From: Alphaproteobacteria bacterium
GTDB lineage: Bacteria; Pseudomonadota; Alphaproteobacteria; Rickettsiales; JAIXRX01
Assembly: GCA_027485005.1 (NCBI GenBank)
Contig: JAIXRX010000099.1
Coordinates: 1 to 5,993, forward strand
Length of the DNA: 5,993 nucleotides
Direction: 5' to 3'
Shown here: positions 5,595 through 5,993 of the stretch, in pieces
Layout: the number at the start of each line of letters is the position of its first letter
Numbering within the stretch: position 1 is the stretch's first letter
Translations under genes and position numbers: made by a program
Notes under the pieces: generated by a model
What the model saw: the letters and a program-made list of their open reading frames with translations, nothing else
What the model was told of the DNA's origin: nothing
Database searches by the model: none

Positions 5595-5993
5595 TTATGC
5601 TGCTTTGCTTTTGTTTTTTTTAGCAAAAGCGAGGGTCTGGGCCACCACTTTTTCAATCCCTTTGGCAATCAAAGCCAAACTATCGTCACGCATATAGGCG
5701 CTGCAGCTGCTGATCAGGTTCGTTTCGTCCACCGCAATTTCGTCAGACTCACAGACCTGATGCTTTCCGCCAAAGCTTTCAATGGCGGCTGCCGTGCCAC
5801 TGCAATCACCAATCGTTACCGTTGGGGTAGCCAAACCTTTGAGAGCAAGCGCTACCACTGCAGGCGCAATGCAAATCGCACCGATAGGTTTTTGAGCGGC
5901 ATGGAAATCACGCACCACGCGGCTAAATTCAACATCCGCTGTCGCGTCTGCCCCTTTAAAAGCAAGGTCAGAGAAATTCTTGGCCACGCCAAA
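5595..5993 (-). CDS. elbB: ElbB-type DJ-1/PfpI family protein (glyoxalase-like), 5' partial
   Basis: The frame is open to the right edge. The last codons read F-G-V before AKNFSDLAFKG, matching the PGGFGAAKNLSNFA region of E. coli ElbB, so the GTG at 5987 is internal and about 80-90 N-terminal residues lie outside the window. The visible 133 residues carry GAICIAPA, the nucleophile elbow with the DJ-1 superfamily cysteine (codon 5871-5873), followed by a TIGDCSGTAAAIESFGGKH stretch and an AVDETNLISSCSAYM segment equivalent to VDEDNKIVTTPAYM in ElbB. ElbB is a cytoplasmic DJ-1 superfamily protein named from an isoprenoid-biosynthesis link in E. coli and annotated as a glyoxalase; its physiological role is not well settled. 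The C-terminal tail is Lys/Ala-rich (AKKNKSKAA). Family assignment is firm; the function is inferred from it. Confidence 0.88.
   Translation of the reverse strand, partial: FGVAKNFSDLAFKGADATADVEFSRVVRDFHAAQKPIGAICIAPAVVALALKGLATPTVTIGDCSGTAAAIESFGGKHQVCESDEIAVDETNLISSCSAYMRDDSLALIAKGIEKVVAQTLAFAKKNKSKAA

Noticed and set aside
5606..5630. CAAAAGC/GCTTTTG inverted repeat near the 3' end of elbB
   Set aside because: It is within the Lys/Ala-coding tail, is not followed by a T-run on the - strand, and the loop is a low-complexity A-run.

Overview
The window reads as a piece of a Gram-negative bacterial chromosome. Secretory signal peptides, an outer-membrane beta-barrel ending in Phe, a curlin-repeat protein and a type IV prepilin-like protein all point that way. 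Base composition is moderate. The pilin-like protein carries the YxxLPGD and DAKxDDGxP motifs that I associate mainly with Alphaproteobacteria, so an alphaproteobacterium or a relative is my best guess, but no marker gene here proves it. There are no RNA genes, CRISPR arrays or recognisable insertion sequences.

Left part (1-2631), cell-surface genes. A curlin-repeat protein enters from the left edge (1-444, + strand, 5' end outside the window) and ends at a perfect 18-bp terminator hairpin. The same hairpin can also serve the pseudopilin-like gene that converges on it from the right (528-1289, - strand). Beyond the pilin gene lies a decayed second copy of the curlin 3' end, with its own degenerate hairpin (1371-1495). 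It abuts the ribosome binding site of an exported omptin-like beta-barrel gene (1513-2631, + strand). The pilin gene therefore sits between two curlin tails.

Right part (2633-5993), a - strand series read from right to left. It holds the C-terminal part of an ElbB-type DJ-1/PfpI protein (5595-5993), an unrecognised protein with two membrane segments and a long charged helical middle (4338-5513), an exported protein related to intradiol dioxygenases that has apparently lost half of its iron ligands and gained a lysine-rich insert (3487-4275), and a 3-mercaptopyruvate sulfurtransferase (2633-3475). The last two are 11 bp apart and look co-transcribed. The sulfurtransferase converges on the barrel gene with one base between the stop codons. 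No intergenic stretch exceeds 300 bp; the longest, about 190-220 bp upstream of the barrel gene, holds the curlin remnant.

Nothing amounts to a proven new system. The items most worth a second look are the curlin duplication remnant around the pilin gene, the degenerate intradiol-dioxygenase relative, and the omptin-like barrel that keeps an Asp-x-Asp pair.
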